A stretch of 64,000 nucleotides of DNA from Jiella pelagia. GTDB taxonomy: Bacteria; Pseudomonadota; Alphaproteobacteria; Rhizobiales; Rhizobiaceae. The notes below the pieces were generated by a model. It searched no databases. It saw only the letters and a list, made by a program, of their open reading frames with translations, and was not told where the DNA came from. Within the stretch, counting starts at the first letter, position 1, and each line of letters starts with the position of its first letter. The position numbers were made by a program, and so were the translations under genes. The stretch is taken from positions 1 to 64,000 of the forward strand of contig NZ_CP114028.1 in the NCBI RefSeq assembly GCF_026898155.1. The letters are read 5' to 3'. Positions 8,940 through 19,567 of the stretch are shown in pieces.

Positions 8940-9891
8940 CCTGGGGCACGTAGTCCGAGGTCGCCACGGGCATCCCGCCTTTCAAAAGTGCGACGGATTT
9001 TTCCAAGCCTTCCAGCGAGTTGAGAATGACGTCTTCGTGCTCGATCGACAGCCAGCCGTCGTAGCCCGCCATCCTCAGCCGGTAGCAGAACTGCCGCCAC
9101 CATTCCTCGCCATGGCCGAAGCCCAGCGTGATGTAGCTCCAGCTGCGCGCCGGAATGTCGGTCAGCGAGCCGTTTTCCAGAAGCGAGGTGGTTGCCTGGA
9201 CCGGGGCGTTCAACACGGTGTCCTTGGCATGGACGTGGTAGAGCGCATCGCCTAAGGCCTCGGCCGCGATCAGTGGATCGGCGCCCATCCAGAAAAGATG
9301 CGACGGGTCCAAATTGGCGCCGATGACCGAGCCGATCGCATCACGCAGCGTCTTCAGCGACGGCACGTTGTAGACGCACTGGTTGCCGTGAAGCTCGAGC
9401 GCGATCCGTTCGACGCCGTTCTCCCTGGCAAGCGCCGCGATCTCGTCCCAGAACGGAAAGAGCTTCTCCTCCCACTGGTAACGCAGGATCGCCCGCGTCT
9501 CCGGCGGCCAGGAGGAGACGACCCAGTTCGGCATCAGGTCCCCGTCGCGGCCGGCGGGCAGGCCCGACATGGTGCAGACCGTCTTGATCCCCATCGCGCC
9601 GGCGACGCGGATCGTGTCCTTCAAACACCCGGCCTGCTTCGGGTCGGTTGGATGAAGCGGGTTGCCGTTGGCGTTGAGCGCGATGATGTCGAGGCCGCGA
9701 TCGGCGAAAGCCTTGGCGAAGGCGCGGCGGGATTCGTCGCTCTTGATCATCGAGGCGAGGTCGAAATGGGGCGCCGTGGACCAGCCGCCGGTGTTCACCT
9801 CGATGCCGGAAACGCCCAGTCTGGCGGCGTGGTCGAGGACATCGTCGAGGGGCAGTGCCCCGAGGCTGTCGGATACGAAACCGAGCTTCAT
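8932..9891 (-). CDS. Sugar phosphate isomerase/epimerase family TIM-barrel protein
   Basis: A 319-residue xylose-isomerase-like TIM barrel starting MKLGFVSDSLG. Metal-ligand type segments are IALELHGNQ, GANLDPSHLFW, YHVHAKDT and LSIEHED, in the usual order for inosose isomerase or epimerase relatives. It is transcribed 14 bp downstream of a Gfo/Idh gene, so the two form an operon whose promoter lies near the operator at 11109-11126. The pairing of a TIM-barrel isomerase with a Gfo/Idh dehydrogenase is common in inositol-type catabolism. The specific substrate is not identifiable. Confidence 0.85.
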   Translation of the reverse strand: MKLGFVSDSLGALPLDDVLDHAARLGVSGIEVNTGGWSTAPHFDLASMIKSDESRRAFAKAFADRGLDIIALNANGNPLHPTDPKQAGCLKDTIRVAGAMGIKTVCTMSGLPAGRDGDLMPNWVVSSWPPETRAILRYQWEEKLFPFWDEIAALARENGVERIALELHGNQCVYNVPSLKTLRDAIGSVIGANLDPSHLFWMGADPLIAAEALGDALYHVHAKDTVLNAPVQATTSLLENGSLTDIPARSWSYITLGFGHGEEWWRQFCYRLRMAGYDGWLSIEHEDVILNSLEGLEKSVALLKGGMPVATSDYVPQAI

Positions 9892-9905
9892 AATCAGCGT
9901 CTCAT

Positions 9906-10916
9906 TCAGGCGGCGTAAAGGGCCGGTTTTTCTTCGAGGGTGACGGCCAGCCTCGTTCCGGCTTCGAGCGCTTGGACCCCGGCCTCGGCGATCATCGTCG
10001 CGCAGTATCCGTCCCAGGTATTGGCCGCCACGGCCGGGAAGGCCCCGGTTCGAACGAACTGCAGGAAGGCCTTGTTCTGCAGGCGGTAGGCTTCGGCAAA
10101 ACGCGGACGCCAGTCGGTCGCGTAGCGTTCGCTTGCCGCGAGCGCGAGATTGTAGCGGGCATGCACCGGGGCGTTGAGGACCACCGAGCCCTTCTCGCCG
10201 ACGAGTTCGCCGCGCACGTCGTAGCCATAGGCCGCGTTGTTGTTGATCTCGATATTGACGAGCTGGCCGCCGGTCGTCTCCAGCACCAGGAAGACCGGCG
10301 CTCCGGCTTTCGCCGCGTCGACGCCGGCCGGCTGGAACACCGAGATCGCGCTGTAATCGGTGTCCAGCACGAAGCGCGCGACGTCGAATTCGTGCGGGGC
10401 GGAGTTGGTGATCGCCATCTGACCGGTGAAGCCGGCTGGGGCTTCGACGTTGCGGTGAAAGTTGTGCATCATGATCGGCCGCCCCAACGCACCCTCCTTG
10501 AGGGCCGCCTTCATGGCCGTGTAGGAAGGATCGAAGCGCCGCATGAAGCCGAGTTGCACGAACTGCCTGCCTGCCGCGACTTCCGCCTGGATGACCTCCA
10601 GGCACTCACGAGTTTTCGCGGACAGCGGCTTTTCGCAAAGAACGGGCTTGCCGGCCCGGATCGCGGCGAGCGAAAGCGGGGCGTGGGTCTCGTCGGGGCT
10701 GGCGATGAGAACGGCGTCGACATCGTCGCTGGCGATGGCCTCGAACGGATCGGCCACCACATGGGCGGCGCCGCATTCGTCGGCCACCTTGCGCGCGCGC
10801 TCGGCCGAGGCGTCGCAGACCACCTGCAGGGTGGCGCCCGGCAGGTCGCCGGACACGATCCGGGCATGGTCGGCCCCCATGATGCCCGCGCCGATGACGG
10901 CTATCCTGATCGTCAT
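9906..10916 (-). CDS. Gfo/Idh/MocA-family oxidoreductase (inositol-dehydrogenase-like)
   Basis: About 336 residues. It starts MTIRIAVIGAGIMG, a Rossmann GxGxxG loop, with CEKPLS carrying the catalytic Lys and an HEFDVARF segment where inositol dehydrogenases carry their catalytic Asp/His. The start at 10916 has a GGAGGAG site just upstream; an earlier in-frame ATG at 10955 lacks one. It is the first gene of a two-gene minus-strand operon with the isomerase at 8932. About 190 bp upstream lies one of the three TTGCAA-type dyads, so control by the RpiR-family protein encoded next door is likely. Confidence 0.87.
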   Translation of the reverse strand: MTIRIAVIGAGIMGADHARIVSGDLPGATLQVVCDASAERARKVADECGAAHVVADPFEAIASDDVDAVLIASPDETHAPLSLAAIRAGKPVLCEKPLSAKTRECLEVIQAEVAAGRQFVQLGFMRRFDPSYTAMKAALKEGALGRPIMMHNFHRNVEAPAGFTGQMAITNSAPHEFDVARFVLDTDYSAISVFQPAGVDAAKAGAPVFLVLETTGGQLVNIEINNNAAYGYDVRGELVGEKGSVVLNAPVHARYNLALAASERYATDWRPRFAEAYRLQNKAFLQFVRTGAFPAVAANTWDGYCATMIAEAGVQALEAGTRLAVTLEEKPALYAA

Positions 10917-11108
10917 TCCAAGCTCCTCCCCCTTGAACGCCTGTCCGGACGGCATCCGTCACCCTCAGCCGCCGGTGCTCGCGATCATGAGGTCTGATCA
11001 GCCGACTCGACACCGTATTGCGGCTTTGCGCAGCAAACGGGCCAGGCAAGGCCACGGCGCCCTTAACCGACCGGCGCGTGGTCACCAGACCGCCCCTCCC
11101 AGAGTGTT

Positions 11109-11126
11109 TTTCAACACTTATTGCAA
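11109..11126. promoter_or_regulatory. Putative RpiR operator, site 1 (TTTCAA-N6-TTGCAA)
   Basis: An 18-bp dyad upstream of the Gfo/Idh-isomerase operon. It matches the perfect site at 17600 in 11 of 12 arm positions and has the same 6-bp spacing. It lies in the 338-bp space between 10916 and 11255, where nothing else was recognised. Confidence 0.6.
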
Positions 11127-11254
11127 AAAAACGATAATGGCAATTTATGTTTTTGGGGCGCACCCATCGCGTTGCGGGCGAGCGTAGAGGACATGCAAAT
11201 CATCGTCCGCCATTCGCCTTGAATCTGCCGGTCACCGATCTTCGGGAGAGGCAA

Positions 11255-12130
11255 TCAATCGGGAGAGGTCACCGCCGGAATGCGTGGGGTTTGGCTCTCG
11301 CCCTGAACCCGCGCCGCCACGGCAAGGGTCAGGGCTTGAGCGAAGCACATGGGTGCGGCCAGCGAGCGTGAAAACGTGTAGTCGTGCTCGGGGATGGCGA
11401 AAAGGATCGTCGAGGACTTTGTCAGAGGCGAGAGCGTGCTGTCGGAGATCGCGATGATCGGCGTGTCTTGCGCGCTGACCTCGTTGACGATGCTCACGAC
11501 CTCGTTCGCGTAGAAGCGAAACGAGACGACGAGGAGCACGTCGTCGGCTCGGATGGTTCGCGCGACATGGGTGGCGAGGCCACCGCTCATGTCCAAAAGC
11601 ACGCATCGCTTTCCGAGCATCGTCAGGACGTAGCGGAAAAGGTCGACGATCGGAGCCGATCGCAATTGCCCCAAAAGATAGACCGTGTTCGCGCGGTGGA
11701 GCAGTTCGGACGCCCGGCTGAGGTCGTCCTGGTCGATGTCCTCGAGCAGCGCCTGAAGCGAAGCGATGTCGCGGATGACGAGGTCGCGCAGGAAGCCGAA
11801 ATCGGTCCGGCCTTCCGACGTCGCAAGGTCGGCCTTCAGCGCCGCGACCCGTGCCTCGAACCCCGGCGCCGCCGTGGAAAGGCGCTTCTGGAAGAGGGCC
11901 TGCAGTTCCTTGAAACCGGAATAACCCAGCGATTGGGCGAATCGCACGAAACTCGAAGGATGGATGCTCGATCGTTCGGCTACGGCATTCGCCGAACTCA
12001 CGGCAACCTCGTTCGGATTTTGCGTCAGAAACGTAGCGATCCGCTGATAGGTCTTGCTCATTCCGTCGTAGCGTTCGTGAACGAGACGGATGAAGCCCTC
12101 ATAGTCTAGGGGAGGCGACGCGCCGGCCAT
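11255..12130 (-). CDS. RpiR/MurR-family transcriptional regulator with SIS domain
   Basis: A 291-residue regulator. The N-terminal HTH_6 domain (residues about 20-85) contains MSKTYQRIATFL and a recognition part IHPSSFVRFAQSLGYSGFKELQ. The sugar-isomerase SIS domain (about 120-270) contains VYLLGQLRSAPIVDLFRYVL and LLVVSFRFYANEV. The family senses phosphorylated sugars; in rhizobia the inositol regulator IolR is a member. A TTGCAA-type dyad lies 24 bp upstream of its start, and two more lie at the promoters of adjacent cyclitol operons, so it likely regulates itself and this cluster. It follows the minus-strand Gfo/Idh gene at 12210 by 80 bp. Confidence 0.88.
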   Translation of the reverse strand: MAGASPPLDYEGFIRLVHERYDGMSKTYQRIATFLTQNPNEVAVSSANAVAERSSIHPSSFVRFAQSLGYSGFKELQALFQKRLSTAAPGFEARVAALKADLATSEGRTDFGFLRDLVIRDIASLQALLEDIDQDDLSRASELLHRANTVYLLGQLRSAPIVDLFRYVLTMLGKRCVLLDMSGGLATHVARTIRADDVLLVVSFRFYANEVVSIVNEVSAQDTPIIAISDSTLSPLTKSSTILFAIPEHDYTFSRSLAAPMCFAQALTLAVAARVQGESQTPRIPAVTSPD

Positions 12131-12153
12131 GGCAAAACTCCTATCTGCTCCTT

Positions 12154-12171
12154 CTGCAACAGATATTGCGG
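12154..12171. promoter_or_regulatory. Putative RpiR operator, site 2 (CTGCAA-N6-TTGCGG)
   Basis: This dyad lies 24 bp upstream of the RpiR-family gene and matches the perfect site at 17600 in 9 of 12 arm positions with identical spacing. It suggests autoregulation. Confidence 0.5.
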
Positions 12172-12209
12172 ATTGCCAATGAACTTAGCAGATCGTCTGG
12201 TTTCCAGCT

Positions 12210-13335
<1,126 letters not shown>

Positions 13336-13346
13336 GGTCAGAGCTT

Positions 13347-14318
13347 TCAGGTGCGCAGGCTGTCGCGATTGACGACGAGGTCCGGAGCGATGGTCCCATC
13401 GAGATAGCCGAGGGCATTTTCGATCGACGCTATGGCCATGCGCTCCCCGCATTCGTTGGTGAGGCCCGCGATATGCGGTGAGAGGATCGCGGCGTCCTGG
13501 GACGCGAGCGGCGACGTGCCGTCCGGCGGCTCGACGTCGAAGACGTCGACGCCGGCCGCCGCCACCCGTCCCGTAGCCAGCGCTTCGGACAGGGCCGCCT
13601 CGCTCACCACCCCGCCACGCGCGGTGTTGGCGAGGATGACGCCGGGCTTCATGGCGGAAAATTCCGCCTCGTCCAGCATGGGTTTCTCCCCGCGCGGGAT
13701 GTGGATCGAGATGCAGTCCGCCCAGGCGAGCGCCTCCTTGAGGTCGGAGATGGCGGCAATGTCGCCCTCAGGCCAGCCGGCCTCTTCCAGATAGGGGTCG
13801 TAGGCGCGAACCTGCATCCGGAACCCGGCGGCCATGCGGGCCAGATGGCGCCCGATCCGGCCATAGCCGATGATCAGCAGCCGCTTGCCGGAGATCTCCT
13901 GTTGCTCGAGCCGGTTGCGCCAGCCCCACCGCTCCGGGTCGCGCACCGCACGGTCGGCCTCCAGCACGCGTTTGGCCCCGGCCAGGAGCTGCATCATCGC
14001 GTGTTCTGCGACTGAGACCGAGTTCACGTCGCCGACGATGGTCAGCGCGATGCCGCGCGCGTTGAGCGCGGCGAGATCGACCGAATCGTAGCCGACGCCG
14101 TGACGCGAGACGACCTTGAGCCGCTCGGCCCGCCCGATGGTATCAGCTGAAAGCGGCTGGGTGCGGATCACCAGCGCGTCGGCCGTTTCGATGAGTGGTG
14201 CATATGAGGGCTCGGAGACCTCTTCGACATAGTCGACGTGCACGCCACGCTCCGGCAACTCGCGCAGGAGAGCCTCTCCGGCAGGATGCAGCTTTCCGGC
14301 GACGAGGAGACGGGTCAT
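13347..14318 (-). CDS. D-isomer-specific 2-hydroxyacid dehydrogenase
   Basis: About 323 residues. The NAD-binding loop is IIGYGRIGRHLA near residue 150. The catalytic set of the family is seen as RHGVGYDSVD, NTARGGVVSEAAL (Arg), DVFDVEPP (Glu) and SPHIAG (His). The start overlaps the aldolase stop by one base (TGATG), so the two are translationally coupled. In this operon it may reduce or oxidise the 2-oxo/2-hydroxy acid made by the aldolase. A GAGGCTC at 14274 near its start is in frame and natural, a useful contrast with the frameshifted sites elsewhere. Confidence 0.87.
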   Translation of the reverse strand: MTRLLVAGKLHPAGEALLRELPERGVHVDYVEEVSEPSYAPLIETADALVIRTQPLSADTIGRAERLKVVSRHGVGYDSVDLAALNARGIALTIVGDVNSVSVAEHAMMQLLAGAKRVLEADRAVRDPERWGWRNRLEQQEISGKRLLIIGYGRIGRHLARMAAGFRMQVRAYDPYLEEAGWPEGDIAAISDLKEALAWADCISIHIPRGEKPMLDEAEFSAMKPGVILANTARGGVVSEAALSEALATGRVAAAGVDVFDVEPPDGTSPLASQDAAILSPHIAGLTNECGERMAIASIENALGYLDGTIAPDLVVNRDSLRT

Positions 14319-15130
14319 CAGTATCCCCCCGTCGTGACGCCTTCGCTCTGGCCTTCGGCTGCCGTCAGCTCCCGCCAGCGCTTGACCGAGGCGGCGGCCG
14401 CCCCGGCGAGGAGCCGCGAATCGCCGGATACGGTCGTCAGGTTGAATCCCCAGCCGATGGCGCGCGCGGCATAGTCCGGCGTGCCGCAGTGCAGGCAGGC
14501 CTTGATGCCGTTTTGCGAACAGACTGATAGAATGCGCTGGATCAGCTCGATCATCTCCGACTCTTCGCGGTCGAAGCCAGGGGCAAGCCGCCCGTTCTGG
14601 GTGCCGAGGGTCAGGTCCGCGGGTCCGATATAGATGCCGTCGACACCCGGTGTCGCAGCGATGTCTTCCAGATTGTCCATGCCGGCCTGGGTCTCGATCA
14701 TCGCCAGCGCCAGGATCTCGTCGTTGGCCGCCGTCCCGTAACCGCCATAGGCGATCGCGGCCCGCGTGGGACCGTAGCTGCGCTGACCGTGCGGCGGATA
14801 GCGCACATAGGAGACGAATTCCGCCGCCTCGGCAGCGGAATTGATCATCGGGCAGATGATTCCCATGGCCCCGGCATCGAGCGCCTTCATCACGATGCCG
14901 GGCTCGCACCAGGGGACCCGCGCCATCGGCACCACCCCCGACCCCTTCATGGCCTGGAACATCGGAAGGACAGACGAGTAGTCCAGCGCGCCATGCTGAA
15001 TGTCGATGGTCACGCTGTCGTAGCCCTGCGCCGCCATGATCTCGGCCGTGAAAGCATTCCCGATGGAAAGCCAGCCGTTCAGGGCGGGGCGGCCGTCCGA
15101 CCAGATCTCTTTCAGTCTGTTCTTGAACAT
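14318..15130 (-). CDS. HpcH/HpaI-family class II aldolase
   Basis: A 270-residue aldolase of the 4-hydroxy-2-oxoheptanedioate / 2-keto-3-deoxy acid group. Recognisable blocks are TIDIQHGALDY, MARVPW, GAMGIICPMI with the pyruvate-binding region, IETQAGMDNLEDI and IGPADLTLG. The ATG at 15130 has a GAGGGA site; a longer reading to 15202 would overlap the upstream gene. The enzyme would cleave a 2-oxo-4-hydroxy acid into pyruvate and an aldehyde. The adjacent aldehyde dehydrogenase would then oxidise the aldehyde, giving a lower pathway unlike the canonical IolJ/IolA route. Confidence 0.88.
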   Translation of the reverse strand: MFKNRLKEIWSDGRPALNGWLSIGNAFTAEIMAAQGYDSVTIDIQHGALDYSSVLPMFQAMKGSGVVPMARVPWCEPGIVMKALDAGAMGIICPMINSAAEAAEFVSYVRYPPHGQRSYGPTRAAIAYGGYGTAANDEILALAMIETQAGMDNLEDIAATPGVDGIYIGPADLTLGTQNGRLAPGFDREESEMIELIQRILSVCSQNGIKACLHCGTPDYAARAIGWGFNLTTVSGDSRLLAGAAAASVKRWRELTAAEGQSEGVTTGGY

Positions 15131-15137
15131 CGTTCCC

Positions 15138-16569
15138 TCAAAACACGATCTGTGCCAGCTTGGTGTCGAGATAGTCGGCGATGCCCTCCGACCCTCCTTC
15201 ACGTCCCATGCCGGAAAAGTTGGTCCCGCCGAACGGAGCCTCGGACGCCGCCAGGGCGAAGCTGTTGATCCCGACCATGCCGGATTTCAGCGTCGCGACA
15301 GTCCGGCGGGCGCGATCCGGCGAGCGGGTGAAGGCATAGGCCGAAAGACCCATGGTGGAGGCATTGGCTCGCGTCAGCACCTCGTCCTCGTCGGCAAAGC
15401 TTGTGATCGCCGCGATGGGCCCGAAATTCTCCTTGGCGAAGACGCGCATGTCGTCGCCCACTCCTGTCAGCACCGTCGGCTCGTAGAAATGCCCCTCGTT
15501 GAAGGCGGCCGGGCGCCGGCCGCCGCAGGCGAGCGTGGCGCCGGCCTTCACCGCTTCCTGGACGATCCCGTCGATCTCCTCCAGGCGTCTGGCGTTGATG
15601 AGCGGGCCCATCTGGGTCTCGGCGTCGCGCCCGTCGCCGAGCTTCAGCGCCTTGGCGCGATCCACGAAGCCTTCCACGAAGGCGTCGTGCAGCTTTTCAT
15701 GGACGAAGAAGCGGTCGGGGGTGACGCAGACCTGGCCGCAATTGGCGTATTTGGTGGGAACAGAAACGTCGAGCGCCATGGCGAGATCGGCGTCGTCGTA
15801 GACGATCATCGGCGCATTGCCGCCGAGGCTCCATGGAGACCTTCTTCACGGTGTCGGCGGCGTCGCGGATCATCTGCTGCCCGACCCGCGTCGAGCCGGT
15901 CAGGGAGACCTTGCGCACGCGCGGATCGGCCATGATCGGGCCATAGGTATCGGCGGTCGAACCGACCACGAGATTGATCGCGCCGTCGGGAAGCTCACCG
16001 GCCCGCATGCAATCGACCATGACCATGGCGACGCCTGGCGTCTGCGAGGAGGGGCGCAGGACGATGGGACAACCGGCGGCGATCGCCGGGGCGATCTTGC
16101 GCGCCGGCAGGGCGGCGGGGAAGTTCCAGGCGGTGAAGGCGCCGACGACGCCGACCGGTTCGCGGCTCACCTCGAACCGCCCGCCCGGCACCCGCGACTC
16201 CACGATGCGGCCGTAGATCCGCCGCCCCTCCTCGGCGTACCAGCGGAACTGATCGCAGGCCAGTGTCCATTCCCGGCCGGCCTGGGCGAGCGGCTTGCCG
16301 GTCTCGGTCGAGATCATGCGCTGGGCTTCGTCGGTCCGCCGGACCATTTCGTCGGCGATGCGGTGAAGAGCGTCGGCGCGGCCGAAGCCCCCCATGGCGC
16401 GAAGCGGTGCGAGGGCGCCGGCCGCCACGTCCAGCGCGGCCTTCGTATCCGAAACGCTCGCGGCAGGACAGGCACCGAGCGACTTTTCGGTGACGGGGGA
16501 GAGGACGTCGAGGGTATTGCCGCCCTTCGTGAAGCGCCCACCGATGAAGAGGCCGAAATCGTCGTACAT
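15138..16569 (-). CDS. NAD(P)-dependent aldehyde dehydrogenase (GabD-like), frameshifted as sequenced
   Basis: Two overlapping readings together make one normal aldehyde dehydrogenase of about 476 residues. The first, from 16569, carries FTAWNFPAALPARKIAPA and SLTGSTRVGQQM and runs to VSMEP. The second continues GNAPMIVYDDADL, then NCGQVCVTPDRFFVHE with the catalytic Cys. The break lies at 15825-15831 (GAGGCTC). Restoring GAGCTC gives MELGGNAP, which includes the catalytic Glu. The gene is 7 bp upstream of the aldolase gene. Similarity is greatest to succinate-semialdehyde-type enzymes, not to methylmalonate-semialdehyde dehydrogenase IolA. I consider it functional. Confidence 0.85.
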
Positions 16570-16572
16570 AGT

Positions 16573-17580
16573 TCAGGTGAACTCGCTGATTTCGACGGTG
16601 CGCGCTTCGGCAACCGACTTGAAGCAGGCGTCGGCCAGGATCAGCGCCTTGCGCCCGTCCTCGAAGTCGGCTTCGGGCTTAGCCTTGCCTTCGATCGTAT
16701 CGACGAAGTTGTCGATCTCGGCCGCGAAGGCGGCGCGATAACGCTCGATGAAGAAGTTCTCGAGCGGCGCGGCGATGTCCGTGCCGTGGCTGAGATGCTT
16801 GCTCACCCGCGTTTCGTGGTGGTTTTCGGAAATCGCCATGCCCTTCGAGCCGAAAAGCTCGATCCGCTGGTCGTAGCCATAGGCGGCCTGACGCGAATTG
16901 GTAATGACCGCCTGTTTGCCGCTTTCCGTCACAAGGGTGACGACGGCCGTGTCGTAGTCGCCGCATTCCGCCATCAGGGTCGGATTGACCAGCCGCGAGC
17001 CGTGCGCCGTCACCGCGACGACCTCCTCGCCGAGCATGAAGCGGGCGAGATCGAGATCGTGGATCGTCATGTCCCGGAAGATGCCGCCGGAGGACCGGAT
17101 ATAGGCGTCGGGCGCCAGGCCGGGATCGCGGGAGGTGATGATCACCTGGTGCAGCTCGCCGATCTCGCCGTCCAGGACGGTTTGACGGGCGGCGCGGTGG
17201 TCCGGATCGAACCGCCGGCAGAAGCCGATCATTACGGGAACGCTGGTTCCGGCGATCTTCTGGGCGCAGGCGTTGACCCGCTCCAGGGACAGATCGATCG
17301 GCTTTTCGCACAGAACGGCTTTACCCGCCGCTACGCCGTCCTGAATATAGTCCACATGGGTGGAGGTTGACGTCGCGATCAGGATCGCATCCACCTCGTT
17401 TGAAGCGAAGATGTCCTCGGCAGAGGCGAAGTTTCGCGTCTTCAGTCTCTCGGCGACCTCTTTGGTGGACGGCGCGTGAACGTCGAAGACGCCCGCCAGC
17501 GACGAACGCGGATGGGCTTCGATATTGGCCGCATGCATGCGGCCGATTCGGCCGCAGCCGAGAACGGCGATCCTAGCCAT
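16573..17580 (-). CDS. iolG: Inositol 2-dehydrogenase (IolG-like, Gfo/Idh/MocA family)
   Basis: A 335-residue NAD-dependent dehydrogenase of normal IolG length. It has GCGRIGRMHA at the N-terminus, CEKPIDLS with the catalytic Lys, and GGIFRDMTIHDLDLARF, the inositol dehydrogenase signature with the catalytic Asp and His. The start has a GGGAGG site. It is the first gene of a five-gene minus-strand operon (dehydrogenase, ALDH, aldolase, hydroxyacid dehydrogenase, Gfo/Idh) and is divergent from the iolD-like gene. A perfect TTGCAA dyad lies in between. The reaction would be oxidation of a cyclitol hydroxyl to an inosose. Confidence 0.88.
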   Translation of the reverse strand: MARIAVLGCGRIGRMHAANIEAHPRSSLAGVFDVHAPSTKEVAERLKTRNFASAEDIFASNEVDAILIATSTSTHVDYIQDGVAAGKAVLCEKPIDLSLERVNACAQKIAGTSVPVMIGFCRRFDPDHRAARQTVLDGEIGELHQVIITSRDPGLAPDAYIRSSGGIFRDMTIHDLDLARFMLGEEVVAVTAHGSRLVNPTLMAECGDYDTAVVTLVTESGKQAVITNSRQAAYGYDQRIELFGSKGMAISENHHETRVSKHLSHGTDIAAPLENFFIERYRAAFAAEIDNFVDTIEGKAKPEADFEDGRKALILADACFKSVAEARTVEISEFT

Positions 17581-17599
17581 GATTCCTCCCTACATTCTT

Positions 17600-17617
17600 T
17601 TGCAATGAATGTTGCAA
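17600..17617. promoter_or_regulatory. Putative RpiR operator, site 3 (perfect TTGCAA-N6-TTGCAA)
   Basis: A perfect 6-bp dyad with 6-bp spacer lies 20 bp upstream of the iolG-like gene, in the 115-bp divergent promoter region shared with the iolD-like gene. It is the best of three such sites. Confidence 0.65.
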
Positions 17618-17695
17618 GCTTTGGCCTTTGTCAATATACGCTTCTCATAAGCTGCAGGCAATGCGCATAAGACGTCAAGGGGAGGAGGCGACAGC

Positions 17696-19565
17696 ATGAG
17701 CGGAACGATCCGGCTGACCACGGCACAGGCGCTCGCGCGCTACCTGGCGGCGCAGCACACGGTGATCGAAGGCGAGAGAGTTCCGCTGTTTGCGGGAGTC
17801 TTCGGCATTTTCGGTCATGGCAACGTCACGTGCCTTTCCGAAGCGCTCGAATCGATGCAGGACGAGCTTCCCACTTGGCGCGGCCAGAACGAGCAGTCCA
17901 TGGCGCTTGCCGCGATCGGCTTCGCCAAGGCCAAGCGGCGGCGTCAGATCATGATCGCGGCGACCTCGATCGGGCCCGGCGCGCTGAACATGGTCACGGC
18001 CGCCGGGACGGCGATGGCGAACCGGCTTCCTGTGCTTCTGCTTGCGGGCGACACCTTCGCCAACCGCCTGCCCGACCCGGTGCTTCAGCAGGTGGAGCAT
18101 TTCGGCGATCCGTCCGTCACCGTGAACGACGCGTTCAAGGCGGTCGTGCGCTACTGGGATCGGATCACTTTGCCGGAGCAGATCATCACCTCTCTGCCCC
18201 AGGCGGTCGCCACCATGCTGGACCCGGCGACCTGCGGCCCGGCCTTTATCGGCCTGTCCCAGGACACGCAGGAAAAGGCCTTCGATTATCCGGAAGAATT
18301 CTTCGCGCCGCGTGTGTGGTCGATCCCGCGGCCGCGCCCGGACCGCGATGCGATCAAGGCCGCGGCCGAGGCTTTAAAGAGTGCCAAGAGGCCACTACTC
18401 ATCTCCGGCGGCGGGGTTCGCTATTCGCTGGCCGAAGAAGCCGTCGCGGCTTTTGCCGTGAGCCGCGGTATCCCGATGGTCGAGACGATCGCCGGCAAGG
18501 GCGCCGTCACCCACGAGCATCCCGCCCATGCCGGCCCCATCGGCATCGTCGGATCGACCTCCGCCAACGCGCTCGCCGCCGAGGCCGACGTGGTTCTGGC
18601 CATCGGAACGCGGCTTCAGGACTTCACCACCGGCTCGTGGACCGCCTTCTCGCGCGATGCCCAGTTCGTTTCGATCAACACCGCGCGCTTCGACGCCATG
18701 AAGCACCGCTCGCTCGCCGTCGTCGGCGATGCGCTGGAGACGGTCGCGGAGCCTCGATGCCGCGCTCGGCGCGTGGACGGCGCCGCCGGAACGGATGCGA
18801 AAGGCCAAGGATCTTTTCGCCGAATGGAACGCGATTCTCGATACCCATCAAAAACCGGCGGACATGCCGGTGCCCTCCTATGCCCAGGTGATCGGCGTCC
18901 TCAACAAAGCCGCGCGGCCCGAGGACACGCTGATCGGCGCCGCCGGGGGAACGCCCGGCGAGATCACCAAGAACTGGCGGGTGAAGAACCCCAACACCTT
19001 CGACTGCGAATTCGGCTTTTCCTGCATGGGCTACGAGATCGCCGCCGGCTGGGGCTGCGCGATGGCCCAGGAAGGCCCGGGCGCAGCGGGTGGCATTCCG
19101 ATCGTGATGGTCGGCGACGGCACTTATATGATGATGAACTCAGACATCTATTCGGCCGCCTTGACCGGCCATAAGATGATCGTCGTCGTCTGCGACAACG
19201 GCGGCTACGCGGTCATCAACCGCCTGCAGCAGTTCAAGGGTGTGCCGGGCTTCAACAATCTACTGACCGACTGCCGCATCAAGGATCGCAACAACCCGCT
19301 GCATGTGGACTTCGCCAAGCATGCTGAGGCGATGGGCGCCAAGGCGCGGCACTGCGAAGATCTCATGGATCTGGAGGCGGCGCTCGAATGGGCGCGCGGC
19401 GAAGACGGTCCGGTGGTGCTTTCGATCGCCTCCGATGCCTGGGCTTGGGTTCCCGGCGATGCCGACTGGGACGTCGGCGTGCCGGAAATCTCGCAATACG
19501 AGGCCGTGCGCGAGGCGCGCAAGGCCCATGATGCAATCCGCGCCCGGCAGCGCGTGGGAGTGTGA
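17696..19565 (+). CDS. iolD: IolD-like TPP-dependent cyclohexane-1,2-dione hydrolase, frameshifted as sequenced
   Basis: A thiamine-diphosphate enzyme of about 622 residues once a single extra base is removed at 18749-18755 (GAGCCTC). The N-terminal Pyr domain has the catalytic Glu in WRGQNEQSMALAAIG. The central domain has ISGGGVRYS and a GIVGSTSAN region. The C-terminal PP domain has VGDGTYMMMNSD followed by CDNGGYAVI, the TPP/Mg motif. Length and order match 3D-(3,5/4)-trihydroxycyclohexane-1,2-dione hydrolase, which opens the cyclitol ring in inositol catabolism. A GGGGAGGAGG ribosome site precedes the start. It is the first gene of a plus-strand operon with the iolE-like gene. Confidence 0.85.
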
Positions 19566-19567
19566 CC

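Noticed and set aside
14274..14280. GAGGCTC in the 2-hydroxyacid dehydrogenase gene as another corrupted site
   Set aside because: It is in frame (Gly-Glu-Ala-Leu-Leu) and removal of a base would destroy the protein, so it is natural.
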